DNA of 64,000 nucleotides, from positions 20,981,482 through 21,045,481 of the forward strand of contig OU744451.1 in NCBI GenBank assembly GCA_916610825.1. The letters run 5' to 3'. Under the pieces are notes generated by a model. The model made no database searches and had not been told where the DNA came from. It saw only the letters and a program-made list of their open reading frames with translations. A program made the position numbers and the translations under genes. The first letter of the stretch is position 1, and each line of letters starts with the position of its first letter. This DNA comes from Haliclystus octoradiatus (Eukaryota > Cnidaria > Staurozoa > Stauromedusae > Haliclystidae). Below are positions 22,643-34,382 of this stretch, in pieces.

Positions 22643-25600
22643 CTAAAAATAAATAATTTGAAATGCATTAAATAAGACCTAGGCCCCTGTACTTACAGTA
22701 GAACCAGTGTTTAATTGCCACAAAAGTATAGATATCAGTCTGAATAAGTGACAACATTTGCAAGCATGGTATGAGGCTGTACTGCACTTCGATGTGCAGG
22801 GGTGCAGGTTCGATATACCCAGCTTTGTCCAAATATTATTATTCCTTTTCTGATTGTAAAAGCTAGCCGACTGTCCACCCCTCCCCCAGAGCTCCCCCCA
22901 GAGGGATGGTTATTGAAAAATATTGCTGCCACGGTGATTGATAATTGCAGCCATAGAGATTTGGAGATCTGTTGGGGATCTAGGAATAAGTGGCAACATT
23001 TGAATGCAATATGTGTGGACTGATCCATGTCTAATGGTATGGCGCTGAACTCTGGAATGTAGAGATGCGAATTCCTACAGCTTGGTCAAATTGTTATTAA
23101 TTTTTCTTCTAACTTTACAGTATCTAATGATCACATCTCTACCAAACATAAATATTAAACACTAATCAACTCACCTGGGGCTCTTCTGATCTCGGCTACA
23201 GTATATTTGCCACTTTCAGCACTTGAACCAGGATAATATACTAAATTACTATTTACCATAAATGCATGATGTACTTTTTTATTTCTTGCATTTGCCGCAA
23301 TCCAAGGATGTGATTCATAAGTATCAATAATTTCATTTCTTCCGTCTGATATTTTGAAGGCTTTTTCACATTCACCAATGTAATTGATCCAATACATTTG
23401 AACTTCTTTACCCGAATGGTTAACAAATTTAACTCGTACAGGCTTATCACGTGATAGTGATCGTAAACCAGCGCGGACTTGACCTTGAGGTTGTTCTTTT
23501 ACTGCAGGGTTTCGGCTTTGTACAAGATTGCATAAGTCTTCTACTTCCGATCCACTGTCTGTTGTGCTCTGAACAGGTAATAACGTTAAAAAATCATTAA
23601 AACGATTTTGCCTATCATCATCATCATCATCATCATTTATTCAGTATCCCACGTAAGCTTAAAACAAGCTTATTTATAGGGGAGCTGATACATAATAGTT
23701 ATAGTTATAGTTGAGTGTAGTTATAAAGTAAAATATTAATGGTAAAGTAGTAAAAGGATTTAGATAACACAACTAGAAAGTTTACAAGCAGAAAACTATT
23801 TACATGTAAAGTACACCTTTTGTAATTAAATGGCATCTGAATTTTCAAGCATCATATTAATCATTATATTTTTGTGCGATATATCATTACGTTAAATTAA
23901 AAAGTATTAGGCTATACTATTCTGGGAAACAGCACTTTTTTCCCCTGCATTGTGAGGGCAGGGAGCAGGTGCCCTCTTTGTCCCGCTGCTCCTGTGCCAC
24001 TGGTTGGATAACCCACAATGCTACAGAGTAAATTGTGCAGTTATAACACAGAAGAGCAAAACAAGATATAATCTACATCCTGTTTTTCATCGTTCTTAGA
24101 ATCTGGATTATAATCTCCTTTGCTGGAGCCAGATCAGATAAATTCTGATTTATCCTATTTCAAATATTTATTTACGTCAGAAAATTTGGTTATGAATTAA
24201 ATCATTTGTTGTAAAAATCTGTATACACTATATAGGCCAAATGGCGAACAGTGTATGATCCGAGAATCTCTGATGAGACTAGAATAGTTAATAAGTTATA
24301 CCAACCTTTCCAGAATCTCTTGTGGAATCACTACTCTGTGTACCATTTCTTTTGTCTAAAGTTGAATTTGCCTCCTAATAAAATAAAGTAACAATAGTTA
24401 AATCAACGCTTAGTATAGTTAACTAGCAAATTGCAACTATACTAATTCTATTTAGTTTATCTGGTATTGCTCGGAGGGTGGAGTGATTGCCTCCAAAAAT
24501 GTGAAACTATCGTATTGGGTTAAAATTTAATTCAGTCTCAGTATGGATTTATCTAGAATTCAGTGAGCCAATCTGATGAGATGCAGGGAGCATAAATGCT
24601 GAAAAAAATTGAGGGTGAAATGCAGTAAAATATATTTTATTGCTTTTTAACAGCTGTTTTGGCACAAAACATCCTTTTTAAAGGGTGTTACTCGCAGATA
24701 CCAGTTTCATTTTCGTGGAGCCAGCAGACCATGGATGACACGCATGATTGACATGATTTGAGAATGTGTACAGTTTTTGGATAGTACTTTGAAATCTCGC
24801 CTATATGTTTTTTTTTCTACTGGAATATGGAACAGTTGTCAGAATGTGTAGGATGTATGAAAATCTAGTTATAAAACTGCAGCAGTAACAATCAAAAACA
24901 ACAAATAATAACAACAACCACCAACTCCCAAACTAGAAAAAACAACAATAACAAAAGAGCGACCCAGGTGTTCCAGAATGAGCTGTTGTTATTGTGACAA
25001 ATAAGTGTGAAGTATTCGAAGCAGACAACAGACATATTGCCGCTGTTTTCAGCTATTTTTGTTGCCCAGCAGATAGATAATGTCATCTATTTAATAAACA
25101 AAAACATAATATTGCGACGATAATTTCAAAACATTATTTTCAAGCGTAAATAGAAATATTGTTGCCGTTGCAGAGTGTAAGTTGGATCCATATTTCTATC
25201 TTGCTTCTGAGATTTGTCATGAAACCGTTGCAGCGTGTCGACGAAATTGAATCTTTAGTTGAAAACGAAACGGTCATTTGCTTTCAAATGAATATTAATG
25301 AGTTTGCCAACTGTTTGAACAGAATAGTTTACAGATTGAAAATTTGAGAGCAAAGATAAACATGACAGAGCAATAGCAATTAACAAACTAAAAGTGAGTT
25401 CACAAATGGGGTTAGAGCTTCAGAATTTTCATACAGATGCGAGCAAGTACAGAATCGCATACATGTCATGTAAACACTGAGCCAAATATAAATCAGAAGG
25501 AAATGAAAACTAAGAGAAATACTGAGAACACAGTAAGGCCGCAGTTGACATAACAAGAATACTATGGACAACCAAAAATTACGTTACCGTGATTCCTGAA

Positions 25601-26401
25601 TCAATGAGTTCTGCTCTGTTGTAATAAAAATCCATATTTTTCTTTTGCCAGTACTTTGAATATCATACATACAAAGAACATATCGACTTATTTAACATCT
25701 AGGTGAGCTTGTTTAGATAACACTTAAACTGATCTTTGCGCTTGATTATTTTTGATTAATTTGATCCCATTAAATCTAGCTGCCTTTGCCAAAACTTTTC
25801 AAAAATAAGCCTACAGCTGAGATGTCATATATTCAAACAATGTTCAAGTCTATGAATGATGTGAATCTAAAATCCTGATTCAAGCAATCTGGGTGTTCTG
25901 TATTCACATGACTTAAAGGCTCTCGCTGCATGTGTGGACAGCAAGATATCAATGTCCGTCATGCTTGATTAACGATCAAATAAACAACAGAACGCACAAG
26001 AAATTATTTTTGGGAAACAATCTTTAGTTGTGAATATCAATTTATCAAATAAAGCAAATATGCAAATATGAACCATATTGTGAAGATGTGGACACTTTGA
26101 AACGCAGTAAACAACATAGGATACTGTCTAATTGCATTTTATAAATATTGTATTTTTATTATAAAAAATGCTTAGGCTTCATTGGCTGTATAATTTAATA
26201 TTGACACAGTTATAACATTGATGTGTGTACAAAGCGAAAATACAAAATTGCGTGTTGTTGTACTCTACAAACTACGATCATAGAAAAATGAAAATTACGA
26301 TAGAAAAATGATATACGGTTGTATGCTATGCTACATACCTGTTGTCTTAAATTTCTGTTATCTGTCAACTCCTCAGCTGTTGATAGTGTTAAAAGTGTCA
26401 T
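22347..26401 (-). CDS. VHL-like: Tandem VHL beta-domain protein (four exons)
   Basis: Exons in transcript order are 26401-26339, 24374-24306, 23568-23175 and 22642-22347 (stop TAA), with all junctions in frame, giving 273 residues. Residues 1-85 are low-complexity and polar. Residues 86-171 form a VHL beta-type domain (VRVKFVNHSG, VQMYWINYIGE, YESHPWIAAN) and 188-271 a second (VTVKFINRTS, EQTFWIATGN, NYGWYYSP). In pVHL this beta sandwich recognises hydroxyproline in HIF-alpha through Tyr112, His115 and Trp117. Domain 1 keeps the Tyr-x-x-His-x-Trp spacing; domain 2 keeps only Trp. No alpha domain with an Elongin C BC-box is recognisable downstream, so an E3-ligase role is not supported. The ATG at 26401 is the first in frame and has no other support. 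It could be true VHL with an undetected or lost alpha domain, or a separate VHL-domain family. Confidence 0.82.
22741..23125 (+). mobile_element. Dimeric SINE-like repeat family D (VHL-like intron 3)
   Basis: Two related halves occur, 22741-22860 and 22985-23125. Each starts near AATAAGTG(A/G)CAACATTTG, carries a tRNA-like T-arm (GCAGGTTCGATATACC and GATGCGAATTCCTAC) and continues CAGCTT(T/G)GTC(C)AAAT. They look like two tRNA-derived units side by side. The family is weakly supported by only these two halves. Confidence 0.45.
23175..23568 (-). CDS. VHL-like: VHL-like exon 3 (beta domain 1)
   Basis: Encodes residues 45-175 with a GTGAGT donor. It contains the domain from KPVRVKFVNHSG to KYTVAEI, with YESHPWIAAN at the hydroxyproline-site equivalent. 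Confidence 0.88.
23618..23690 (-). repeat. Retroelement 3' tail with (ATG)n, VHL-like intron 2
   Basis: On the minus strand this reads GGGATACTGAATAAATGATGATGATG, a 3' end followed by a trinucleotide run. The same GAATAAA(T/TCA)GATGATG form ends the sequences at 47253 and 56733. Confidence 0.5.
24306..24374 (-). CDS. VHL-like exon 2
   Basis: Twenty-three polar codons (EANSTLDKRNGTQ ... DSGK) between a TTATTAG acceptor and a GTTGGT donor, phase 0 on both sides. The weaker donor and lack of homology lower confidence. Confidence 0.55.
26339..26401 (-). CDS. VHL-like exon 1
   Basis: Encodes MTLLTLSTAEELTDNRNLRQQ, followed by a GTATGT donor. It is assigned by its open frame, its phase-0 donor and the phase-0 acceptor of the next exon. 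Homology does not test it. Confidence 0.6.
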
Positions 26402-28714
26402 GATTTGAACTTATCTATTACAATAATCAAACCACATAATTTGTACACCGTAAGTAATTAAAATTTAAATAGCATCAATAAAATTGAATCTATTTTGTTG
26501 ATTGATAACACATCAGACAACACTTTAACGAGAAAGTTGGATCGTAAACTAGTAATGATCGATGCACATATAATTAATTGATGCGATTACGCAAGATTTA
26601 ATGATTAAAATACCTTTGCGTATTATATTTACCGTATAATCATATGATCTGCGTTAACAGAAGCTTTTAGCTTCCAGATAAATCAAGTATTAATATGCTT
26701 GTACATTGTTAAAATATACTTACTAGAGATATGTTATTTGTTCAATAAGGGTTTTGTATATAATCCAGGTTTTGTAGCCTGTTACAGCCGTTCCATATAA
26801 CACATAACTTCTTATTGTGAGTTACTCGTTGAATACTTCGACAACAGAACTTTCATAAATCATAAACATTTACTTTGTATTGGAATAAACGCCTCTATTG
26901 TCTGATTGGATGAATAGGGACCATTAGGTTAAATATTATGCACAATATCTTATATGACGTAGTAAAATAACACAATTAAATAAATTGGTATTGGACTGCG
27001 TTTGATAAACTCAAGCCGTGGCACCAAACTTTTCAATGAATTTATTAGTAAATAAACGTAAATACATCGTTAAAAATGAAATCACGTGCAAAGTGAAATT
27101 GAGAATTATTATATTATTTAATTAATTAAAGTGTCCCATTCTATCCTCTCAGGCTTATGGTTATTATTTCAATTTGAATTGAGTGTCGATTTCCTCATGG
27201 AAGTTGACGGATGGAAGTTGATATCAAATGTTCATAAAATATCCAACCAACTTTTTCGGCAACATTATTTTGTATCAATAAAATTGGTAACAAAATTGTT
27301 ACACAAGAAACGGTGGCATTCCAACTGAATCCTACGCAAAATTATGTCGGACTTATAATTATAACGTATCACCTTATATGCTCAAAACATAAAATAACCC
27401 ACGCTTGAATATGTATTTATTATGTTAATGAAAGTGTAATTGAGAAACAATATCTTGTTATTGAAAATAATAGGTTGATATTTGATTGGAATGATTGGAA
27501 TTATGACGTCATACATATCATTCAATTTACGTCTAATTTACGTAGGTTCTTAAAACCACGGCCGTTGTATTATTATTGTGAGTTTGTGTACGATGTGTTA
27601 TTGTAAATTTGAAAGACGTTACACTTGTTTTTGAAACATCTATTAATCAATTATGCAAAGTGAGGTGTTGGCTCGTCCGTGTGAAGGTCATAAAATTTCA
27701 TATAGGGCCATAAAACAAACATTTATTTGTGGCCATGATTAATTAGTCAGAGTCCAGAGACCATCTCAGCCACAAAAGGGTCGAGTCGACATCCGTCAAA
27801 CCACTATGGTCAAACATGGCCAAACATATATGGGAGGCAATGCATAATAACATTTTTAGCTTTTAATTTATAAAATATTACCCCATAACTTATAAGTAAC
27901 CATAAACATATATGTTTTGGCAGCGGGCGCAAAACCGGTGACCGATATTTTGCATGCGGTCAAACAGTTTACAGCGATTGAACGATGTTTTGATTTCTCC
28001 GAAAAACAGTCGCACTATGATAATTGTTTTAATTATGAAGTAAGTCGGAGAATTGCAAGATATCGACCGACATAAGGAATATTGCTCGCCAGACACAGTA
28101 TTATTTATGATATATATTATACGCAAACCGAATTATCCATCATAGGCACATATACCGAAAAAATCTATGTAATTAACGCTAAAACTGTGAAATCAACATA
28201 ACGATTTTGGATTTTGTATAATAAATTCCTAATTTAACTTTACATAGCCTACATATAATTATCTAAATGTCGAAGCGTCATATTTTGCACCGGGGGTAAC
28301 TTCCATATATTATGTCGGCTATACAGGGACATGCCACTTTTTTGGGTCCATATTGCAACTGAGAAAAAGTGATACTTTCTTGGTAAGACATTTCAGATGT
28401 TGTTGGACCTTTTCATTTCTCCTTTTATGACTTTCTTAAAAATTTCGAAAAATAATTTGAATTTAATAAATATGAAATTTAAAAAACATTTGATGAAAAA
28501 AATTAAATTTGAAGAACTTTTGTCTTAGAATTTAGGTTTTTGGTAGCATTTTCCAGTTTTTGTAACATTTTGGGTAGCATTTACAGGATGAACTTTTTGG
28601 GTACTTCACTTTCCCCCTACTTTTTCCACTGGGGTTCGCCCCGTCCATGCAGACGTGGCGTAACCCCCTTGGGGTTTTGCCATAATATTACATCTGAAAC
28701 TATGAAACTGAACG
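26402..28714. other. Spacer between VHL-like gene and LINE
   Basis: No gene is supported. Short open frames at 27131-27328 (+) and 27890-28126 (-) resemble nothing known. The promoter of the VHL-like gene should lie at the left of this interval, but I see no diagnostic element. Confidence 0.4.
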
Positions 28715-28757
28715 TTTATTTCAGTTCAGCCACCGCGTCTTCAGCGACCAATGAGAG
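28715..28757 (+). repeat. Exact 43-bp repeat R3, copy 1
   Basis: TTTATTTCAGTTCAGCCACC and the 23 bases after it are identical to 34784-34826, with unrelated flanks. The sequence starts like a 3' splice site (TTTATTTCAG) and is GC-richer than its surroundings. Confidence 0.85.
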
Positions 28758-29437
28758 GCATTTGTTGTTTATCATAGATTGACCTACTTGCAGACGATTT
28801 AGGCAAAGACCGGGAAATAAATTATCCACTCAACTTTATACATATACATTCAGTCATTGATTTTCCTCGTTGCGGTTCCCTAGCTTCAAATTATCCAAAA
28901 TTGGCAAAGGGGTCTTGGGATTTAATATTACATCTTGCATACGGCCGTACGTGATACCCCCAATAAATATTTTGAGGAAGAATTCAGGCAATTTCTAGGC
29001 GTAAAATATCTTGTAAATTAGTGCAAGTTTGAAGGTACAGTATTGAAGTACGTAAAGTACTGAAGTTGAACATGTGCCTAACAAGTAGATTTTAGATTTT
29101 TATGTAGATTTTCAAGAAAAAGCCTATAATTCCTACAACCAACCAATAACTTTATGTTCTGTAAATCACATTGTAATAAACTGATATTATTAGTTTATTA
29201 TTTATAAGTGTGAACATGACTGTTTATAAGTGTGAATATGACTGAACATAACTGAAAGAGCAAATACGTTTAGAAATGGAATCGTTTAAAACAGAAATCA
29301 AGCATCCCCAGAATCTTAGTAATGCTAACAATTGGCAAGGTCCGATGTACCCAATGTACCGAACAGTGGTACCGCCACATCAATGACAAAACCCAAAAAC
29401 CATAATATCACTGGAATGTGATAAAAATTATAAAAAG

Positions 29438-30181
29438 ATGAAAAGAAGAGGAACAACCATAGAAAAGACATTAAATAATATGAAAGTATATTATGTAAAT
29501 ACAAGAGGACTAAAGTCTAAATTACAAAGTCTGATAGAGATAATAGAAGATACCAATGCCGATGTTGTCGCAGTAATAGAAACTCACACAGGAGCAAACG
29601 ACATAATTTCAATAGAAGGGTACCGAATATTTAGAAACGACAGAAATACAGAAGGAGGGGGAGTGTTAATAGCAGTTAAAAATAAATACAAAAATACAAC
29701 AATGGAAGTCACCAGATCTAACAACGACATGGAAAGTTTGTGGATTAAAATTGGAACCATCACAACATATAAAATAGGAGTAAAATACTTTCCAAAGGGA
29801 GACATGATAAAGAAGGCAGCTATTAAGGCCATGTATGAAGTACTGAGAGAGGAGGTTATCAAAAGACAAAGCAAAGGAGAAAAAGTAATACTGATGGGAG
29901 ATTTTAATTACAAAGTTGGGGAAATAATTAATGGAAATCATAAAGACATAACAAAAGGTGGAAGACTCTTAACAAAGTTAATGAGAGACACTGGAATGAA
30001 AATGGCCAACAGCTGGAGTAAATGCCAGGGAGTATGGACAAGAGTAGAAGGAGAATCTCATTCTGTGTTAGATTACGTATTTATTGACCAACAAGAAATG
30101 GGAAATTTAAAATCAATTTTAATAGATGAAGAAAAATTATACACCCCATATAGAGTTCTTAAGATTGAGGGAGAGTGCTAA
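29438..30181 (+). pseudogene. LINE endonuclease domain (APE)
   Basis: This 247-aa frame carries the exonuclease-endonuclease-phosphatase fold signatures, with catalytic Glu in VIETH and Asp in LMGDFN. The terminal SDH motif lies in the next, shifted frame (RYSDHRE at about 30185). The nick-making half of target-primed reverse transcription, now separated from the RT by frameshift. Confidence 0.85.
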
Positions 30182-30989
30182 CAAGATATAGTGACCACAG
30201 AGAGATACTGATAGAGTTTCAAGGAAAACTTGATACCAACCAAACTGAAAAGGTAGTACCAAAAACATTCTCAAAAAGAGGCTCCCAAAAGTTCAAAATG
30301 CTGTTACAAAAAAGAAAAATATCAGCAATATTTGACCGACAAGAAAAAACCTCAGTACTGTTTGCTGAATGGACAAAACAAGTTAAAGAAAAATGCGAAA
30401 CCGCAAAAAAACAAAAGCAAGTGTGTACAAAACAGCAACGATTGCTAATGGCTGCTAAACGAAATGTAAAATTACAATGCAGAAGTATTACTAACTCGGA
30501 ACTACTAAAAAAAGACGACAACTAATAACTAACCATATTTATGCTGCGGAAGAAAGTAGGATTCAATCACAAATATTGATAAAAACAGTCAACTTGCTGC
30601 AAAGTGGAGGGGAGGAAATGAAGGAGGAAAAACTCTGGGAATTTCGCAGAAGGATGAAGGCAACAAAAGAAGAACCACCTACAGCCAAGATAGACCCGAA
30701 CGGCAACAGACGAGAAGACACGTTATGTATATTACAGGTATATCAAAATTTTTACCAGAATTTGTTTAGCAGAGACCGACCAACATTGAGAAGTGAGTTG
30801 GACACTGAAAATAGCGTCAATGAAAAACTGACGAGTATAGTAACGAAAGGCGAAGAACAAACACCACTGATATATACTACAGAAGAAGTAAGAAGTACTG
30901 TAAATAGACTTAAACGTAAAAAAGCTTCAGATAGTGAAGGTTGGCGAAATGAAATGGTTATGCAAGGTGGACTAGAAATGATAATCTAA
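30175..30989 (+). pseudogene. LINE linker and RT fingers, broken in two frames
   Basis: 30175-30525 holds the SDH motif and a Lys/Gln-rich linker. 30576-30989 holds the segment leading to KRKKASDSEGWRNEM, the counterpart of the NKAPGPDGIPNE fingers motif. A stop and a frame change separate them. Confidence 0.75.
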
Positions 30990-31015
30990 CTTACAAAACA
31001 ATTCATAAATTATCA

Positions 31016-31942
31016 GTGGAAAATACTATACCATCCCAATGGGATGCTATGGAAATACAATCAATACATAAGAAAAAAGGGTCCAAATCAGAAATGAAAA
31101 ATAGAGGAGGTTTGTTTTTAACAAGCGTACTAAGCAAGATATACGAAAAGAGTATAATGGAAAAAACAAAAGATGACGTTGAGTTTACCTGTTATCAAAA
31201 CGGAGGAAGAAGAAATCGATCGATAAAAGATAATTGTTTAGCTCTGATGATGATACTAAATAACAACAAAAGAATGAACAAGAATAGATATATAGTATTT
31301 GCAGATGCAGAAAAGTGCTTTGATAGGCTGTGGCTGGAAGACTGCCTAGTAGACCTTCATGGTGCTGGTATGCGGGCAAGAGAGGTTACTACTATTAAGA
31401 ATCTCAATCGGGAAGCAAATATCATCATCCGCACACCGCACGGACCAACGTCGAACATAAAAGTGCAGAACATCGTCAAACAAGGCACTGTGTATGGTCC
31501 ACAACTGTGTTGTGTTAGTACTGATAGAATAAACAGTATCGGCCTTACTTCCAGTACAATGGTATCTCCTAGTTTCTCAATCAATGCACTAATCTATGTG
31601 GATGATATTGCTGCTGCAGGTACAAAGCAAATGATAGAAAATGTTGGAGTAAATTTGCGATTAATGGAGGAAAAAAAGAAATTCACCTTCAATATTGATA
31701 AGACAAAGTATATAATAGTAAAAACGGGGAGGAGAAAAGAGGAAAATGCAGATGTACAATTAACAAGAGGAACAGTAAGTCGAGCATTTGAGTACAAGTA
31801 CCTTGGTAATTGGTTAACTAGCAATGGAACACCAGAAAAGCAAATAGAAAAGATTGAATTCAGTATTAATGGAATTATAAAAGAATTGAAAAGAATAGGA
31901 ACGAAAGAAGTCTTGGAAAGCATAGCACAAATGCGCAATTAA
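31016..31942 (+). pseudogene. LINE reverse transcriptase core
   Basis: A 308-aa frame with IPSQWDAMEIQSIHKKKG, FADAEKCFDRLW (motif A), RTPHGPTSNIKVQNIVKQGT (motif B region) and YVDD (motif C), then FNIDKTKYIIV and YKYLGNWLT of the thumb. All catalytic Asp residues are present. It ends at a premature TAA. Confidence 0.88.
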
Positions 31943-31944
31943 TT

Positions 31945-32745
31945 ATGTATGAAAAAACAGTAATTCCGACTATTATATTTAACCTGGATGTGTGGAATTT
32001 GAGAAAATGTGACATTAAGAGATTGGAGAGGGTGCAGGGTAGAGCATTAAGAAAGATTTTAACATTAAAAGATAGCACACCTTATTGGGGCATTCTCAAA
32101 GAAGCTGGCATTTGGCCAATTGAGATGCATATCTCTTACCAACGTTTGATATTATTCCACACGTTGCAAACATCAGACGAGGAAAGACTAGGAACACAGA
32201 TTCTGAAAGAACAAATTAAAGCAGATAGAGATGACAGTTGGTACGGTGAAACAAAGCGAATAGTAAAAGAAATTGGAGTTAACGAAGCATGCCCAAGTCA
32301 GATGAATAAGCAAGAATGGAAAAGAGTTGTCAAGGAGAAGATCCAGGAAAATGTGGAAAGAGTTAGTATAGAGATGGAGGCAAAGATGAAAAAATTACGA
32401 CACCAGAAGGAACAACAGTACCAAATGCAAGGTTATTTAAAAGAAGTTGGTGTAAGCGAGGCAAGTGAGTTGTTGCATTTGCGATTGGAAATGCATGACA
32501 TAGGAAACAAGTTTGGGAAAAATAGAGTGTGCCATTGTGGTCAGGAAGATTTAGAAACAATAGAACACATAATCAAATGTACTGTTATAAAAAAGATGAT
32601 TAATAGTACCAACGTTAGTGAACACACTATAGTAATCGAGGACTTTGAAAAGGCAGAACTGTTTGGCCTTCGTAAAGCAAGCACGTGGCTAAAAACGTAC
32701 ATTGAAGTTAGAGAAACATTAACTAAAAGAAAATATCACGTATAA
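31945..32745 (+). pseudogene. LINE C-terminal domain with Zn-knuckle
   Basis: A 266-aa frame starting directly after the upstream stop. It has the post-RT helical region (KRLERVQGRALRKIL) and CHCG-x(10)-HIIKC, the usual C-terminal nucleic-acid-binding motif of non-LTR elements. Confidence 0.8.
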
Positions 32746-33080
32746 AAAAAATAAATAAATAAATAATAATAATAATAATCATAATAATAATTTTATAACT
32801 ACAATTATCATAATATAATAATGAGAATAATAATAATGATAATAGATTTGGAGTATAACCATTACTTGACTAATAGATTAAATGAATATTAAATAAACTT
32901 AACAATGTATAAACAATAAATAATGAGACAACAAAAAAAAAAAGAAGTAAATTCGCCTTGCACTCAGTTGATGATGTGCTTGCCATAGTCAGGGATAGTA
33001 TGGCAAAGGGGGCACGTGATATTACAATTACAATTACAATTACTGTGAAGCATATAGTTTTGATGCTTTCGTCTTTTCAA

Positions 33081-33838
33081 TTAGATTCGAGTTACCGTTC
33101 GTGGAATGTGTTGTTTATTTATATATTCAACAAGATCTTCGCGTTTCAAAGTTTTTACGTTCTTTGAAGGACCTAATATTGTCATTCCAAGTGGGGTGCC
33201 TTGATATGCGGTTGCATGTAAACGATCAAAGATAACTTCTTCAATTTGTGTATCAACTTCGTGCATTTCACGTAACATAACACCTCTCTCTTTTTCAATT
33301 TCTCCTTCACCCAACGTTGCATTTTGGATTATGTCTGATAATATGTTGACAACTTTTGGAAGATCTTGTGAAAAATACTTTGCATAGTAGACTGTCTGCT
33401 CTCGCGATGTGTAGGCATTAGGATGTGCTCCCATGTTTTCGACCTCCAGTTGTGATTTAGAATTAGTTCCTTTGAAAGCCATGTGCTCCGGGAAATGAGC
33501 AACACCATTGTTCTTCTCAGTTTCAAACCGACCTTCTGCATCAATCCGAAGACCAACTGCACATGTTGAAAGACCAGAATCTTCTGTTGCCACTCTCAGT
33601 CCATTTGGTAACACTGTTACATTTGTTTCAGGGTTATTATATAAAACCTCTTCATAAGAATCTGGGGCAACAGTCGTATGGTGGCCCATCGTTGCCATAG
33701 CGTTTTTTTTGTAAAAAATGTTTACGCCATGGCCCATTGTTGCCATAGTAAAAAAAAACTTCGTATACCTTTATGCGTGTTTCTTAAGGCATTTGTGAAA
33801 GCTTTCTGGTAGAATCGGCGAGATACGAGAGCCGCCAT
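33081..33838 (-). pseudogene. PMPCB: Truncated copy of mitochondrial processing peptidase beta
   Basis: From an ATG at 33838 the sequence reads a mitochondrial-presequence-like MAALVSRRFYQKAFTNALR. It then shifts frame across a poly-T/poly-A tract into a 200-codon stretch matching MPP-beta: [38 protein letters not shown] with the HxxEH zinc motif, [26 protein letters not shown] and [11 protein letters not shown]. Homology stops after [10 protein letters not shown]. The C-terminal half is missing, several residues are deleted before VENMGAH, and a ~45-bp segment (ATGGCAACAATGGGCCA / ATGGCAACGATGGGCCA) is duplicated near the frameshift. Two hundred intronless codons in a genome that splits genes every 20-60 codons points to a decayed retrocopy. 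A real first exon of a split gene is less likely, though a GTAACT donor-like site sits at the homology end. Confidence 0.82.
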
Positions 33839-34098
33839 TGCTGAATCCTCCTCGCTATGTAATCGTTTTATTACACCATCCCTTACAAGCATTACAAGAT
33901 ACAAGATAGGCCAGCAAGATACAAATAGCTGTTGCCAAGGCACACCCACTTGAAATGTCTAAATGATTGTAACTTTATCGTTGACTTGCCCAAGTCTCAC
34001 TTTTACTTTGACGATTTTGATATGTTGGTAAGCTTACCGCTCGTCAAATTGCGGTATATCCATGCGGGACTTATAGATCAGTCAACTATGGTCAAACT

Positions 34099-34130
34099 CA
34101 TAGACATAATAGATATCTATTATGTCTATG
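34099..34130. promoter_or_regulatory. Perfect 32-bp palindrome upstream of ATP9
   Basis: CATAGACATAATAGAT and its exact complement follow one another with no spacer. GGTCAAACT flanks it directly on both sides. It lies about 220 bp before the ATP9 start codon. It could form a cruciform or bind a dimeric factor; function is unknown. Confidence 0.8.
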
Positions 34131-34337
34131 GTCAAACTTTATCGATGATGTCATCAATGTCGTTCCCACTCTTTTTTGCTTTGAAAGATCATTTCATCAT
34201 GGCTGACAAGAGAAAGTTTCACTGACGGGAACGTGAAGGACATATTTTATCGTTAGATCTATTCAACTTTCAACTACTTTACTTGATAGTTATAGATTAT
34301 AATAAATTGAATTAAGAATTATATCAATTTGAATAAG

Positions 34338-34382
34338 ATGATGCGTAATGTCGAGAGGATATGCTCGTTTACCAACAAGTGA
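34338..34382 (+). promoter_or_regulatory. Upstream ORF overlapping the ATP9 start
   Basis: Two ATGs (34338, 34341) precede the ATP9 ATG (34348) in another frame and open a 14-codon uORF ending TGA at 34380-34382. If both lie in the mRNA, scanning ribosomes would meet it first, which could lower ATP9 translation. The transcription start is unknown. Confidence 0.5.

Larger units (their letters stand above)
29438..32900 (+). mobile_element. APE-type non-LTR retrotransposon, frameshifted copy
   Basis: Five consecutive open frames in changing phase (29438-30181, 30175-30525, 30576-30989, 31016-31942, 31945-32745) form one ORF2-like protein broken by frameshifts and stops. It has an apurinic-like endonuclease (VYYVNTRGLKSK, VIETH, GEKVILMGDFN, VLDYVFI, SDHRE), RT fingers, motif A (FADAEKCFDRLW), motif C (LIYVDDIAAAG) and a terminal Zn-knuckle (CHCG ... 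EHIIKC). The 3' end is an AAATAAATAAATAATAATAA simple tail. No ORF1 is visible, so the copy is probably 5'-truncated. The retained catalytic motifs suggest fairly recent insertion. I cannot assign the clade. Confidence 0.9.

Noticed and set aside
29584..29941. Minus-strand open frames over the LINE
   Set aside because: Shadows of the AT-rich endonuclease coding region; no homology.
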